A stretch of DNA of 64,000 bases from Actinernus sp. WN-2022. Its lineage: Eukaryota > Cnidaria > Anthozoa > Actiniaria > Actinernidae. The stretch lies in the NCBI GenBank assembly GCA_030867875.1, contig JAOWCC010000028.1, positions 186,001-250,000 on the forward strand, given 5' to 3'. The notes under the pieces are model-generated. The model worked only from the letters and a program-made list of their open reading frames with translations. It had not been told where the DNA came from and did no database searches. Shown here piece by piece: positions 51,574 through 63,530 of this stretch. Within the stretch, counting starts at the first letter, position 1, and each line of letters starts with the position of its first letter. The translations under genes were made by a program, and so were the position numbers.

Positions 51574-52596
51574 ATTTACCCTTTCAGCCCTGAGTCTTTG
51601 GAAGTGATTTTTAGCTATTTCTAGACCAAACAGAACCCTCCCCCCCTAAGTAAACTGTAGTCATTGTTACCATGGAATTTTCAACTGACCTATAATACTG
51701 GGGGCTCAAAGTTTTTAGACAGCCATTTTGAAAGCAGTTGTGGATTACTTGACGGAGGTGGCGGGAAGTTTGTTTGGAGGAATACAGAGAATTTCAGGCT
51801 TTTTAAAGCCTTTTTCACCATTTATAGAGTGTTGGAGGACATCATTAAGTCTGATGAGAGCTTCAATCAGCACTTTCTCAAAGAACCGAGTTTGTGCCAG
51901 TTTATTGTGACAGAGAAAGAGCCTCATTTCCCACTTGTGAATGGGCCAGGACATCTTCTGTCACTTTAGCGTGGGCTAATTATAAATGGGGGTATAGCTT
52001 TTTTGGAATATTGGACAACATTTACTTGCCATTGATTCCAATATGAAGGTATTAGGTCGAAATGGCTTTAGCTGACTTCTTCTATATTTTGAAGAGTGAA
52101 GATGGGGGAGTGCTATGCCGCCGGTGGATTGGATTTCCCAGCATGCTTTGCGGTCAGAGTGCTTGAATTTAGCTTGCTCTGAAGTGCTTATGGAATGGTG
52201 GCTTGGTGCTGGGCAAGTTTCAGTGTTCAGGGACAGAAAGTGAGGTTAGTGGAAACTTGAAAGCCTATATTTGATGTGAAACATGCATTTTGTAAGAAAA
52301 TTTAGAATCTGAGGAGAACAATTTTTTTCTGTCAGTGTGATTTTAGTCTTTTTTTTCTGAAATGAAATAATGTAAACTGTAGTTAACTTCTGCAAAGAAA
52401 GGAGGATTTATATGAAATGATTCAATTTTAATATGCCTAAATGAAGTTCAGTAGGATCATTTGTCTATACATTATGTTGTGTGTCAATCTCAGAGCCTAT
52501 TATGCTCCTTCAACTTAGCCAGACTGAAATCCTCAAAGCAATTAAGTAACCAGTAAAACACAACAAATGTCGTGTTTGGGGCTGAAAGGGTTAATA
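51574..52596. mobile_element. 1.0-kb MITE with TTAACCCTTTCAGCCCC ends
   Basis: TTACCCTTTCAGCCCTGAG on the left and GGGGCTGAAAGGGTTAA on the right form inverted ends. A 101-codon plus ORF (51664-51969) has no recognised domain. Confidence 0.65.
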
Positions 52597-52634
52597 TCCT
52601 TATTACCAGGTGAACTGTAGCTCTTAATCCCAGG

Positions 52635-52745
52635 GAGGGGGAATACTCCCTTATATGGCCTATATGGGGATGTGCCGCTGGACAGGGTATGGTTTTTGGT
52701 CTCTGTCCTGAACAGGATATATAATTTCATGCAAGTCTGTCCTAA
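52635..52745. mobile_element. Left half of a split element (ACTCCCTTATATGGCC family)
   Basis: GAATACTCCCTTATATGGCC, GGGGATGTGCCGCTGGACAG and GTATGGTTTTTGG match the reverse complement of the right end of 58875-59265. It is cut by the element starting at 52746. Possible remains (TTTGTCCTAAACAGGGTCCT) continue near 57580-57665. Confidence 0.6.
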
Positions 52746-52764
52746 CCCAGGCACCAAAAGCCCG

Positions 52765-53330
52765 GTAATTCCGGGGTTTACCGGGGTTAAAGCTTGGTTA
52801 AAATACCGGGGTAGCCCGGTAAGTTTACCGGGCTTTACCAGGCTTTACCCAATGAGAAATTTACCGGGGTTACCTGGCTAACCCAGGTAACCCCGGTAGC
52901 CCGGTGAATTTAAAAGAAAACCTGGATAACCTCAAGTAAGGCTTGATAAAACCCTGGTTAAAGCTCGGTAAGCCCGGTAAAACCCTGGTTAAAGCTCGGT
53001 AAGCCCGGTAAAACCCTGGTTAAAGCTCGGTAAGCCCGGTAAAACCCTGGCTAAAGCTCGGTAAGCCCGGTAAAACCCTGGCTAAAGCTCGGTAAGCCTG
53101 GTAAAACCCTGGTTAAAGCTCGGTAAAACCCTGGTTAAAGCTCGGTAAGCCCGGTAAAACCCTGGTTAAAGCTCGGTAAGCCTGGTAAAACCCTGGTTAA
53201 AGCTCGGTAAAACCCTGGTTAAAGCTTGGCGGTAAGCCTGGTAAAACCCTGGTTAAAGCTTGGCGGTAAGCCTGGTAAAATCCTGGTTAAAGCTTGGTAA
53301 CCCTGGCAAAACCCTGGTTAAAGCAGGCTA
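52765..53330. repeat. Left subterminal minisatellite (AAACCCTGGTTAAAGCTCGGT)n
   Basis: About 15 units of 20-33 bp with AAGCCCGGTAA or AAGCCTGGTAA spacers. Confidence 0.9.
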
Positions 53331-54694
53331 CTTTTAGTGATCATTACTGCCCATTTAATTTTAACCCTGGTTGAAGCTAAGCAGTTATATAATGTACAAT
53401 TCCTCAGTATAATAATAAAAAAATGTTTTAATCAGACAATTATACAGCAGCCCTTAACCAAGATACTTCAATTAAAATGCTTATATGTGAAAATATAAAT
53501 TAAATAACTATTAAATTGCTTTATACATAAGTTTACTTTTTGTTTTGCTTCAACCTCGCATCTTGTGTATTTCAGAAATTGATGAAAACATTTCTAAAAA
53601 CATTTTCTACAATAAGAACAGAACAGAACTTTCTTGACTGCTTTTTACAAATTTACATATACATGTATATACCTTGCCATCATTTGCTGACACACACAGA
53701 AAATACTAATGCAAATTGTTTCCTATGATGCATTTTGTAAGTACATTCAGGTTCCTGAGCTCTACTTACATGTAAGTTGCCAGAAAGCTGGCAGCCATGA
53801 TTGCAAATATAATCATTCCCAGGCACCAAAAGCCCGGTAATCCACCAGATTAATCCAACTCAGTAGTTTTGTGTTTCTGTCCCGCAAACCGAGCTCAACA
53901 TTGACAGCAGGTCCATCATATATAATCACAATTCAGGGAAGGACATAAAACCAGTTTGTTATAATACACGATAAAATCGAGGTTATAAGCTGTTCTGGTA
54001 TGATTTATAAAACACCTGGCTACAGTCTGGCAACATAAAATCTAATAAAAGACCTCTACCATATAACATGGCAGAATTAAAATAATTGCAAACTATTTTT
54101 AAAATATAATAATAATAAACTTGCTATTATAAATTATTTAATGTCAATTAGATTTCATAGCCTCATAGTGAACTGGCTCACTAAAACTGAATCCACACAT
54201 AATTTCTACATGCAGCTCATGTCTTGATTTGATCTGCAATTGATAGACCTCTTCCTGTTCAAGCACTTGCAAGTGACATAAAGTGCTGTGCCTATAATAG
54301 AAGACAGTTAGATGTTATAGTTTACTAAATATGAGGGATGAACAATGTACATAGCAACAGTTATTTTCCAAAATTGTATAGTATTCTATTTCTATACATA
54401 CTTTTCGAAAAGATTGTAAAGTGGTGAACTAAAATAATTTATCCCTTAAAAAGTGAAATTTTACTTCTGTCAAGTTTTGAAGGTGAAATTTTATTTCTCC
54501 TAGACCTAGCTATATAAAGTGAAATTTTACATGCACAAAGTGCAACTTCACAATGTCCACGAATTTACAGAAACGAAAACTTGAAGAATTTTAAAGTATT
54601 GACTGAATTTGTTTGAATTGCAAATAATTTATTATGTATAAACATGAAATTTTCTCTTTTGCTGTATAAAGTGAAATTTCAGTTAAAATACCAG
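53331..54694. other. Element interior with second copy of the left end
   Basis: A second CCCAGGCACCAAAAGCCCGG lies at 53818 with no array behind it. AAAGTGAAATTTTAC is repeated several times at 54455-54690. Otherwise AT-rich with no gene. Confidence 0.5.
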
Positions 54695-54957
54695 TCTTTA
54701 TGCACCTATCAATGTTAAACCCAAGGGGGAAGGGAATTTTGACATTTTCTCCCTTAGGAATGTCAAATTCCCCACCCTCGGGACAACACGTTTGGTCAAA
54801 AATATCAAATACCTGTACTGTATCTGTCCCATCTTATGTTTGCTATAAATATCCCCACCGTGGGCAGGCAGCGTCTGTCAAAAATCCCAATCCTCAGGGT
54901 AGCACTGCCTGTCAAATTCTCCCCCCCCCCCCTCGGGCTAACATTGATAGGTGTGAG
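54695..54957. mobile_element. 260-bp MITE with CACCTATCAATGTTA ends
   Basis: CACCTATCAATGTTAAACCC and GGGCTAACATTGATAGGTG are inverted ends. Internal CCCTCGGG-type words repeat. The 100-codon ORF here is a by-product. Confidence 0.8.
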
Positions 54958-55228
54958 ACATTTCACTCTCTTCGAAAAGTAGTCAGTAATACGCGATTTT
55001 GATCGATCCTTTTGCTAAAAGATTCACTCTACATAAACATGGTAAACCTTTTTGTAGATTTGGTCATTAAAATGGATAAGTCACAAGTTAAAAGCTTTCA
55101 AATAATGAAGACCACAAGGCACAATCGAAACCATTGTTCAAACAACAGCTGAACTAAAAGTATGATAACTTAGCGCGATATTCCCTTTTCTTGTTACAAT
55201 CCACAACAATTGAATGATCACATCTTAC

Positions 55229-55288
55229 CTTTATAGTTTTGTTATCTCCCATATGTTTTGAAAACCCTTTGCTCAGTCTGGAAGCCAT
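55229..55288 (-). CDS. First coding exon, paralogue of 7335-7395
   Basis: Encodes MASRLSKGFSKHMGDNKTIK and ends at the donor AAAG|GTAAGATGT. It is similar to the exon in the 7.8-kb element over 12 codons and at the donor. The gene is unrecognised. No further exon was found toward lower coordinates. Confidence 0.45.
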
Positions 55289-55570
55289 AATATACAAGAC
55301 ACGCCGAATCAAAGTCGTTAGTTTCGAAAATGGCGCCATGTGCCCGAAATCTGTGCCCGCACAATTCACGTCAGCGGTCTTTAGATAAGCAATGCATCCT
55401 GGGATCAGTTCGTGGCCGCCATCTTTGTTTGTTGTTGAGAACTTTACCAGAGCTGGCCCGCCTGGCCGGATCAGTGCTTTATCTCAGGATTAATTTGCGA
55501 AATGGTCTGGCTATGTATTCGAGGAATCTTATACGCCAATTAACTGGTTAACCAACTCCTCTTCAACTGT
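55289..55570 (-). promoter_or_regulatory. Promoter/5' leader block shared with 7085-7334
   Basis: Read on the minus strand: GAAGAGGAGTTGGTTAACCA, AGATTCCTCGAATACATAGC, AAGATGGCGGCCACGAA, GATGCATTG, CTAAAGACCGCTGACGTGAA and GGCGCCATTTT. It keeps the motif order of the other copy. CpG-containing, unlike the flanks. Confidence 0.55.
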
Positions 55571-56640
55571 TTTCCTGTGTCTACCTTGCACGTAAGGGCA
55601 TTTTAACACCCCTGGGCCTGTCAGAACTCAGAACTGGTTCTCACTTTTATTCCTGTGACGACCCACAAACTTTAACACCAACCTATATCATATGTTTTCT
55701 GGTTGCATGAAGCCTTGACATTGCAACCAGCAATGATTTGTATCAGGACTTTGCTGTTTCTAGCGGAAATTATATGTAAAGTCGAGTCCATTCGATCGAT
55801 CGCAGCTGAGCAATGATGTTCCTCGTGGTTTTTCCTTGTGGACGTGAAGTTTAAATATACTGCCGGCCAACTCATGTAACTGGTAATTTGTACTTCATTT
55901 CTGCATAAGTCTCATAATGTTTCAGCCAGTCACCAAAGTTCCTCTTTCCCGGAGAAAGTTATGAAATCTACGCTTCTGTGAGTGGAAGTTCAGAACACAT
56001 GACATGGTTATTATGATGTATTAAGGTAAACACAAGTGTACTCTTCATATTTATTTTTATCAATATTTAGCATTAATAAAATTTTAATAATTAGTATTTC
56101 TTGCATTTATTAAATACCATTTATAGGAGATTTTAAACTATATTGTTAAAAGGATTTAGATATTAAGTGGAAGAAAATTGGAAACAATGAAAGTTTTGAG
56201 GACAATAAATATGCCATGGGTATGAAACATCTAGCATATAGCACATGTTATTCTTCGAAAGAAATGTTATACCAATTAAATTTATAATAACTGATTATTA
56301 TCTTTTATAGGATGGCTAAACATGTAGTATACATATATAGATATATATACTCGGGGAAGATTTGTGTTGCTGTGTAGTATATTCGAAGTTCAAGAAATAT
56401 ATAGAACAGTTTTACGGTTAACCCATAATGCACCCGATATAGTTGCTGAGGGGTCAAAGTTTTTGGACTTTGATTAGGTACTCCCAGAGAAAGTTACACA
56501 AAAATGATATTGCACAAGTTAATGTGCATTTACTTATCTGGCATATTCTCAGAAGTTATAATAATTTCGGCCTTTGTTGTTTTCCTGTACTAATAATGTT
56601 GTCGTGGAAAGCAAGGTCTGTACGTGAAATTAGATATTCC
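55571..56640. other. Element interior, no gene seen
   Basis: Short ORFs at 55672-55875 (minus) and 56443-56646 (plus), without motifs. Confidence 0.4.
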
Positions 56641-56669
56641 AATTAAGTTCTGGCTTTTTAGTTCCATTT

Positions 56670-57380
56670 TTACTGTACCAGGCTTTACAGCTGTAATATT
56701 TGAAGGAAATTGTGGAACTTTAAATTCTCATTTCAAACTCAGCATTTTAAACCTCAGCTCAAATGCATGCATTTTGCAGTTTTCCAGTATTCCGGACTAT
56801 CCTGAGGAAAGCAGAGTCAAAACTTGGAGTATAGAAGTGTTTTTGGGGGCTAATATATGTTAACCAGGCTTTTACAGTTTTCCAGTATACTGGACTAACT
56901 CCAGGATTCAGCAGGGTCATTTATATTAATTGGAATGAAATTAATGGAACTTCGTACCAGGCTTACCAGGCTTATACAGTTAAACTGTACCGGGCTCACC
57001 AGGAAAGCCGGGTCAAAACTTGAAATAATTGCAATCAATAAAATAATCAAAATCAGGGTTTTCTAGTAAACCAGGCTCTCCAGGAAAGCTGGGTGAAAAC
57101 ATCCCAATTTTTTTTTATGGAACTTCATCACCAGGCTTACGAGGCTTTTACGGTTAAACTGCACCAGGCTCACCGGGAAAGCCGGGTCAAAAATTGGAAT
57201 GATGCAACCTGTCTGCAGCAACTCCAAGTTGACCAGGCTTTTATGGTTTCCTGAACTGCAGTCACCGGGAAAGCTTGGAATTTCTGACTTTTTCAAGCAT
57301 ATCTTAACCGGCCTTTCAGGGTGAGCCCGGTTAAAGCCTGGTTAAACCGGGGTTAACTGAGCTTGCCAGGCTTTTTACCA
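56670..57380. repeat. Right subterminal repeats (CCAGGCTTTTACAGTT / CACCGGGAAAGCCGGGTCAA)
   Basis: About eight diverged units with ACCAGGCTTACCAGGCTT, GTTAAACTGCACCAGGCTC and GGAAAGCCGGGTCAAAA words. They are inverted relative to the left array and more diverged. Confidence 0.75.
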
Positions 57381-57397
57381 GGCTTTTGGTGCCTGGG

Positions 57398-58874
57398 AAA
57401 CACCTGGGGTCTTGATTGCACGATTATCCTCCTCTCACTGATCTTTAACAGGTCATCAGTCAACATCAGATCATTTCAGAGACTCCACAAGGTCATTGTC
57501 ATCCAATCAAGCATTATATAAAGAACATAAGGGAAGGCAATAACCCTCCTCTGACCTGGCATGGGGAGTCTGTATTTTGTCATTTGTCCTAAACAGGGTC
57601 CTAAACTAAAGGGTGTTGTCCTACACAAGGTAGGTATTTAGAGTTTTTATGTCCTAAGCAGGGTCAGGGTTATTTACCTTCAGCAGCACCACTATACCCA
57701 AACATGGGTCTTAATCAGTGAAAATTTGTTTACCTGTGAATCCTAAATTAGTGAACACTCACTGTTGACGGTTAGGGTTTTTCGTAATGTAGGGTTACTG
57801 TCTTTGAATTAATTCGCAGTAACATTTAATAAGCATTACGTTCCTGTTTTGTTTAGTGATTTAGGCCTAAAAATGCTAAATTAGTGAGTACCCATTGTTG
57901 ATGGTTAGTGTTTTTTTAAATGTAGGGCTAGGCTTTGAATTAGTTCAGAGTACATGCTATTGAAGAAGTCAGTTTACCTGGGAATGATCTGACAGTAGAA
58001 ACAAAATAGACTGATGGATTTTTGTCATTTGGTTTGTGGTTTAAGGGTTGTTACTGAGTTTAAGAGTTGCTTTGGTGTGGGTTTTGAGGTTACTATGAGT
58101 GACAGCTTTTATCACCACAAATGTTTACTAATACTCATTTTATTTGGAATACTGCATTGATTCTACTTGCTTTACAATAATCTTCCGTGTATTTTACTGA
58201 CTGTCTGTGAAGCACTGGGTTAGCTCACAGGACCATTGAAGAATCACTAAGTTAGTGACCACCCATTGTTGATAGTTAGGGTGTTTTTAAATGTAGGGTA
58301 GGGTTTGGATTAGCTCACAGGATCATTGAAGAATCACTAACTAAAGTTAGTGACCACCCATTGTTGATAGTTAGGGTGTTTTTAAATGTACGGTAGGGTT
58401 TGGATTAGTTCACAGGACCATAATGAAGAATCATTATTTTTCTGTGTTCAGTGATCTACAGTGTAGCCCTAAAAAACCAAATTTAGTGAATAATAGCTCT
58501 AAAAAACCCTAAATTAGTGAGGACTTGGGTTTATTGAGGTTAGTTTTTTTAATGCTTGGATTGTGTTACTAATGAGTTTGCTTGGAGTGGAGTGGAGTGT
58601 TAAGTGGCTTTAATAAAGCTGCTTGTTATTCATTTGGCTCTCGTTCTGCATGGAAATCGCAATTGAAAGCATATAAAGCAGAAATGTTGATAACATTTTG
58701 AGTTTACAAATGTACATGTATGTCTTTGCAGTTCTCAATCATTTATCCATTTGTGCATCATTTCACATCCTCTGTGGGCAATTCTTTGATGAGAGAACAA
58801 GAGAATATAGTAGTATACATGTACAGCATTTCTTTGAGCTGGCTTGCCGCACTGTGTTCCATATTATCTCACCC
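57398..58874. other. Repeat-rich region, no gene
   Basis: Contains the possible continuation of the split element near 57580-57665. A family of CCTAAATTAGTGA...GTTAGGGTTTTT units follows at 57740-58560, including a direct tandem of about 100 bp (58219-58432). Short ORFs at 58698-58941 run into a G-tract and are not genes. Confidence 0.5.
58219..58432. repeat. Tandem duplication of about 100 bp
   Basis: TTAGCTCACAGGACCATTGA, AGAATCACTAA, CACCCATTGTTGATAGTTAG and GGTAGGGTTTGGATTAG occur twice in order, with few changes. Confidence 0.85.
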
Positions 58875-59265
58875 TCCCAGGGGGGGGGGGGGGGGGGTAC
58901 TCTACCTAAAATTGGGTAGGGGTGTGCTGCTGGGGCTCTGAAACCCTTACCCTGTTTAAGACAAAAAACTCAATTTTTCATACCCTGTTCAAGACAAAGT
59001 GTTAAAATTTTCCCTCTATAAGACAAATAACAAATTATCTATACTTGGATGTCAGTGTTTATTGTGATCTTGTATAATGAGTGTCATAACTAAATAAGTC
59101 TTCAGCAAGCACTAGACTAAATAACGGCACTAGATAAATACCATACCCTGTTCAAGATCTGTCGATGTGAAAATGGATACCCTGTCTAAGATCAGAAACT
59201 CGAAAAACCATACCCTGTCCAGCGGATCATCCCCGTATAGTCCATATATGGGAGTACCCCCCCTG
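58875..59265. mobile_element. 390-bp MITE with CCCAGGGGG / CCCCCCTGG ends
   Basis: CCCAGG plus a long G-tract and GTACTCTACC on the left. TATATGGGAGTACCCCCCCT on the right. ATACCCTGTTCAAGACAAAG-type words repeat inside, and GTCCAGCGGATCATCCCC marks the right end. The family is also seen at 52635-52745. Confidence 0.8.
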
Positions 59266-59400
59266 GCTCACCCTCCAATGGTTTTTCTCTGGCTTCTCCG
59301 GTTTTCCTCCATCCACAAAAGCCAACATTGAAGCTAAATTCCAATTTGATCTGTGGATTAGCTGGGTCCTGACTTTGATCAGCCCTATGGTTGTTTCAGG
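59266..59400 (+). mobile_element. Truncated SINE, relative of 6775-7000
   Basis: Shares GGTTTTTCTCTGGCTTCTCC, GGTTTTCCTCCATCCACAAA, GCCAACATTGAAGC and AATTCCAATTTGATCTGTGG with the first copy. The tRNA-like head is missing. Confidence 0.7.
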
Positions 59401-61607
59401 TCCCATTAGAAACGGCTAGACCTAAACAATGTCTAGATTAGACCTAGAATAAAGTCTATCATGAAAGCCTAATGCAAGACATTTCAGTCAACACGTGGTC
59501 AAAGCCAGCGATGTGATGAATGACGAGATACAAAGTTACAGCCTGACGAGTTGTTCAATCACATGTTGTTCGATCCAGTGTTGTTCGATGTCGTGTTGTT
59601 CAATCCAGCATCGTTCGATCGGAATGATGAAATAAAAAAATAAGCTGAAGGACGTTGTGATTCTTTCCTAAAATGAAAAAGCACATCACAGATTCATATA
59701 TACAATGCTTTATATAATATTGTGTTGTCATTGACGTACATGTATGTATTCTTTCGATTGACCTCATCGTTTCAGAAACATACATTGTGTACCAGTGCAG
59801 TAAAGGCTTCTTGACTCTGAGATCGTGATCGTACGTCCTCACAGTTGAAAAGAAAATATGTGCATGAGATCTTATTTTAATAATCGTTCATGTGTGCAGA
59901 TCGAGAGATGCTTTTAAGTATTTAGTTGGCATACATTAAAGACGTGCATGCAGTATTTTTTCCAACAAAGTGCACTACTGTAGCTCTAAAATTTAAAAAA
60001 TGTCAGCATTTACGGATTAAGTTTTGATAATGATCACTGTTAAAACTAGTAATTAATAGGAGATCACCCAGTAGATGTCAATTAAGCTGTCTTATCAGAA
60101 TGCAATGCCATCCGTATGGTATTATATTGTCGTCCGTTTACTCAGATCAGTATTCAACCAACCTGTACCAACTGTGATTTGTATAAGAATAATGGAATGT
60201 TTCTGAAGAGTTAAACAGACGTTTATAACAAAATGTAAGTGGCATATACGTGTACATGTATGGACCTGGAGATAACAGCTGAGTATTTTAAAGATAGAGA
60301 ATGCATTGATCATGAACACTTGCATGATAATACATGGCATTAATACTGCCACTTGTACTCGGACTTATATTGCTGTCAGTCCCGACCCTAGGCCTTCATT
60401 CTGTCTTCGTTATTTCAAAACATATTCAGTTGTCCTAAACTTGCTGGCCAATTAAACATTTAGAATTAAAGTCATATAACAAAATTAAACTCACCGTAAT
60501 ACCACAGTACAGTTGGTGTAGTGTATTTTGCATCATTTTTTTACAACACGCCAAGCCACCGTTGCCTCATCTTCAGTTCTTCTAGAATTATGTCTGAATC
60601 TGATACATCGGAGTGTTGCTTCTTCTCAGTCCATAGAATCCAAGCATATCCGTAGGTTATATACTCATTGCTAGTATAGAATATTATTGATCATGAGCTG
60701 GAGGTGAAAGTCTATTTATTTTTGCCCACAAATTTGCTGAAATGTCGTTATTTAGGCTCCTGGCGAAATAGAAAATCCCGCCTTTAGGGTATCGATTATC
60801 GCTTTCCTGATTGGCGGATTGAAGGTTAAATAGTATCATTTACGCATACCAATAATTCTTTGTACATTTGATATGCATGAAATGCAAGAACGGGCCAATT
60901 TGGTCTGTTTGAACCGAGTTCATAAATTATCATTCAGAAGTCGAAACAAATGACGGTTATATGAAGATTTGGCAACAAATCAGAGCACTCTTCGTGACAA
61001 ACTGCATGAGCATATATTGAAATGACTTAATACAGTGTACAAACAATGTCATAGATAATTCTTTCTGAAATGGAGTATGTATTTAAGGTTTTAACTACAT
61101 TGTAACCTTTGAACACTTAATTTAGGACCCTGTCCAGGCCTAGGAAACACAAAATGTGCATTTCAATTCTGCATGCATGCGATCGTTTTAAATGGTTGTG
61201 AAATTTACGGAGTATTAATCATTTATACTCAAATGCGTCCGATGGTGTGCACATGTGTAAAAATAATCTTTATTTATTGTAACCTTAAAGACTGTATTTT
61301 CATCCAGAAAAGAGAGTTAATCGTTCATACATGGCCTATACGAGTAACTCAATATCAGAGAACTCCTAATTATGGTATTGTTTAGTCAAAAGATCTAGTT
61401 TAGGTCTTATCTAGGCAAATCCTCAAGACATTTTCAAGACAAACAAGCAAAGCGAATGTTGAAAAGTCTTTCAAGACATTTGCAAGATTCTCTAGACATG
61501 TAATTTGTCTCAAAAAGGTCTAGATAAGGTCTACAAGATGATTAAATGCAGACAAAATTAGACCTAGATGTTTGAACCAAGTTATTTCTAAAAATATTGT
61601 TCAAATT
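59401..61607. other. AT-rich region with a GTCTAGA-word element
   Basis: TAGACCTAAACAATGTCTAG at 59417 and GGTCTAGATAAGGTCTACAA and TTAGACCTAGATGTTTGAAC at 61517-61577 suggest outer arms of an old element of about 2.1 kb. A TGTTGTTCGATCCAG minisatellite is at 59550-59615. ORFs 59600-59842, 60122-60352 and 61173-61385 have no motif. Confidence 0.4.
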
Positions 61608-62460
61608 GGTTGCCCTAATTCTGGTAGGGTTGCCTTAATTCTGGCCAATAAGAATAAAGATGTGTACTTGAAGTTTTGGCTATATTTTCTCGGCTTATTT
61701 CAACTAGAAACTCCTGTGGCTGCTTGTCAAGGTATTTGAGATGAAAAAATAGGAATCAGGATCCCTGTATTACAACAACTGCACCCATGATGACAACTGC
61801 GGCCACAATATAATGACAACTACTGACTTGTTCGCTCAATCGCTTATCTTTGGATCTTGCATAATGGTTTGCGTTGTCATTTTGAATGCAGTGGAGAAGG
61901 GCTATCACGAATTTCAGATTCGGCCACCTGTTTCTATGACTCTCAGTGTAGTGACGAGAACACAATAAAAACGCTTGTTTACAGTTTAGTATGCGCTCTA
62001 AAATTAGAAACCATACTGCCATGCTGGAATTAGGCACACCAAACGAAAATACAGGTGGACTTTTAATTGAAGTTGCACTCCGTAATTTGAAACAATTCAG
62101 ACTAATTTTTCCTCTCAGAACTGAGGTAATCTTTAGAGTTTCATCTATGCCAAAAATCAACATTTCACATACCCTACTTTGCAAGAAAATGCTTCTGTTG
62201 CTTTATTACATACATTTGTAATTCAAAGTGCAGTCAAAAGACCCACTTGGAGAAATTGCGACTCGACTTACCTTTACAAAAGCTTGGATTTTCCTGCCTA
62301 AAAAGATGACAGGAAGCCCACAACAATATAGTTTCCAAAAGCAAACTAATCAATAATTTATTGGATTGTGTCATTTGTTATTTATTTATAGTTTACGGAG
62401 AATAATCGAGCTTCAAAGACAAAGTGGCTGGCATTGGGAACCGGCCAGAATTAGGGCAAC
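61608..62460. mobile_element. 850-bp element with GTTGCCCTAATTCTGGCC ends
   Basis: GGTTGCCCTAATTCTGG on the left (repeated as GGTTGCCTTAATTCTGGCC) and GGCCAGAATTAGGGCAAC on the right. It contains a minus ORF of 142 codons (61756-62184) that begins MQSRVCEMLIFGIDETLKIT. I do not recognise it, and a stop-free stretch of this length may be chance. Confidence 0.6.
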
Positions 62461-62951
62461 ATTTTCTTCTAGTCAGTGTTTTACTCCATTTGGAAAGCTG
62501 AGTCTATTAAATGAATATGAGGAGTTACTTCAAGATTATCTGCACTTGTTACTTTAAGATATTCTTTAGGTCTTTGATAAAAAAATCCTTCTAGATACAA
62601 TATGTTAATTAGAGGTGATTTCGCTTTTCTTTTGCCTTTATTTTAGCTCAGTTACCGGTACTCTGTAAAAGTCGGTTCAGTTGACACAGTATGTTTCGAA
62701 GTACGAGTGGAGCTTTAAAGTACTGATCATCTATATGTATATAATAAACAATTTTTTTTTATGGAATTAGCTTTCTAACTTCCTTTGAGTTGCTGCAGTT
62801 TTCGTAAATGAATGCAGAGTCAACACACACTTCGTCTGTATAATAGAGTTTGCCTGTGTTGTTGTCCATGTGAATTTTATTTCAAAGTCTGATTTTGTTA
62901 GCAGTATGCATGTGCACATAATGAGAGAGACTGGGTTCGACGATTACTCAC
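62461..62951. other. Intergenic, nothing recognised
   Basis: AT-rich, no exon, repeat pair or RNA gene seen. Confidence 0.4.
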
Positions 62952-63240
62952 TTATAGAATAAACAATGTTTTCAACTGTGGTGCAGTGCGATACCGTTTA
63001 TTAGTTTTATCTGGGCGAAGAGAGAGTTTATTAGCATTAAACCATAATATTTTAAGAACTTTCTCAAGTTCGTGGTTCATATAATTGAAAAGTGATTGAA
63101 TATCATGGCCATTGAAGTATATGTTAGTATCATCAGGAGTATATAAAATAATGATAAGTACAATGTATGAAGAGTAGCAAATATCATTGATATAAATAAG
63201 GAAAAGATTAGCAGGCCTAAGATGGATCAAGGTACATGTA
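62952..63240 (-). pseudogene. Non-LTR retrotransposon reverse transcriptase fragment
   Basis: Reads ANLFLIYINDICYSS, then LYTPDDTNIYFNG, HDIQSLFNYMNHELEKVLK and WFNANKLSLRPDKTN. This is the palm region of LINE reverse transcriptases (GPLLFLIYINDI, YADDT, W---NKLSLN--KT). The catalytic YADD is YTPDD by a one-codon insertion, and sequence before and after is lost. Confidence 0.85.
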
Positions 63241-63299
63241 CACTACATTTAATCAGTTGCAATTAGAGTGAGTATACCATTGATTTGAAGATCATTATC

Positions 63300-63530
63300 A
63301 TGATTTGTATCTTTTGATTGTTACTTTAGGCCCTACAGATTCTGCAACTGCAAGAGACAAGTCACCTCTGTCTGTCAGAGCAAAGTTTGGCACAGGTCTG
63401 TTTTTACTCATGTAAATGTGATTTAAAAGCCAAGAAGGGCATACACAATCATGTACATTGTACATGTTGGTGACTGATCCTTGGATCAATTGCATCATTT
63501 TCTTTTTGTTCCTAGGGAAAAAATGAAATC
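63300..63530 (-). CDS. Possible exon, unidentified
   Basis: The minus strand is open for about 66 codons after CCTAGGAACAAAAAGAAA. It contains NRPVPNFALTDRGDLSLAVA and ends IKRYKS. It looks protein-like but has no recognised domain and no clear acceptor. Confidence 0.25.

Larger units (their letters stand above)
52746..57397. mobile_element. 4.65-kb inverted-repeat element with subterminal arrays
   Basis: CCCAGGCACCAAAAGCCCGG on the left and CCAGGCTTTTGGTGCCTGGG on the right. A left subterminal array (TAAAGCTCGGTAAGCCCGGT type) and a right array (CCAGGCTCACCGGGAAAGCC type) have the same keywords in opposite orientation. The centre holds a MITE and the promoter-exon block shared with the 7.8-kb element. 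No transposase was recognised and no clear target duplication is visible. Confidence 0.7.

Noticed and set aside
54700..55002. 100-codon plus-strand ORF MHLSMLNPRGKGILTFSPLG
   Set aside because: Runs through a MITE with repeated CCCTCGGG words; repeat-derived.
58698..58941. Two overlapping 73-codon ORFs ending in poly-glycine
   Set aside because: They extend through a long G homopolymer at a MITE end, which produces open frames by itself.
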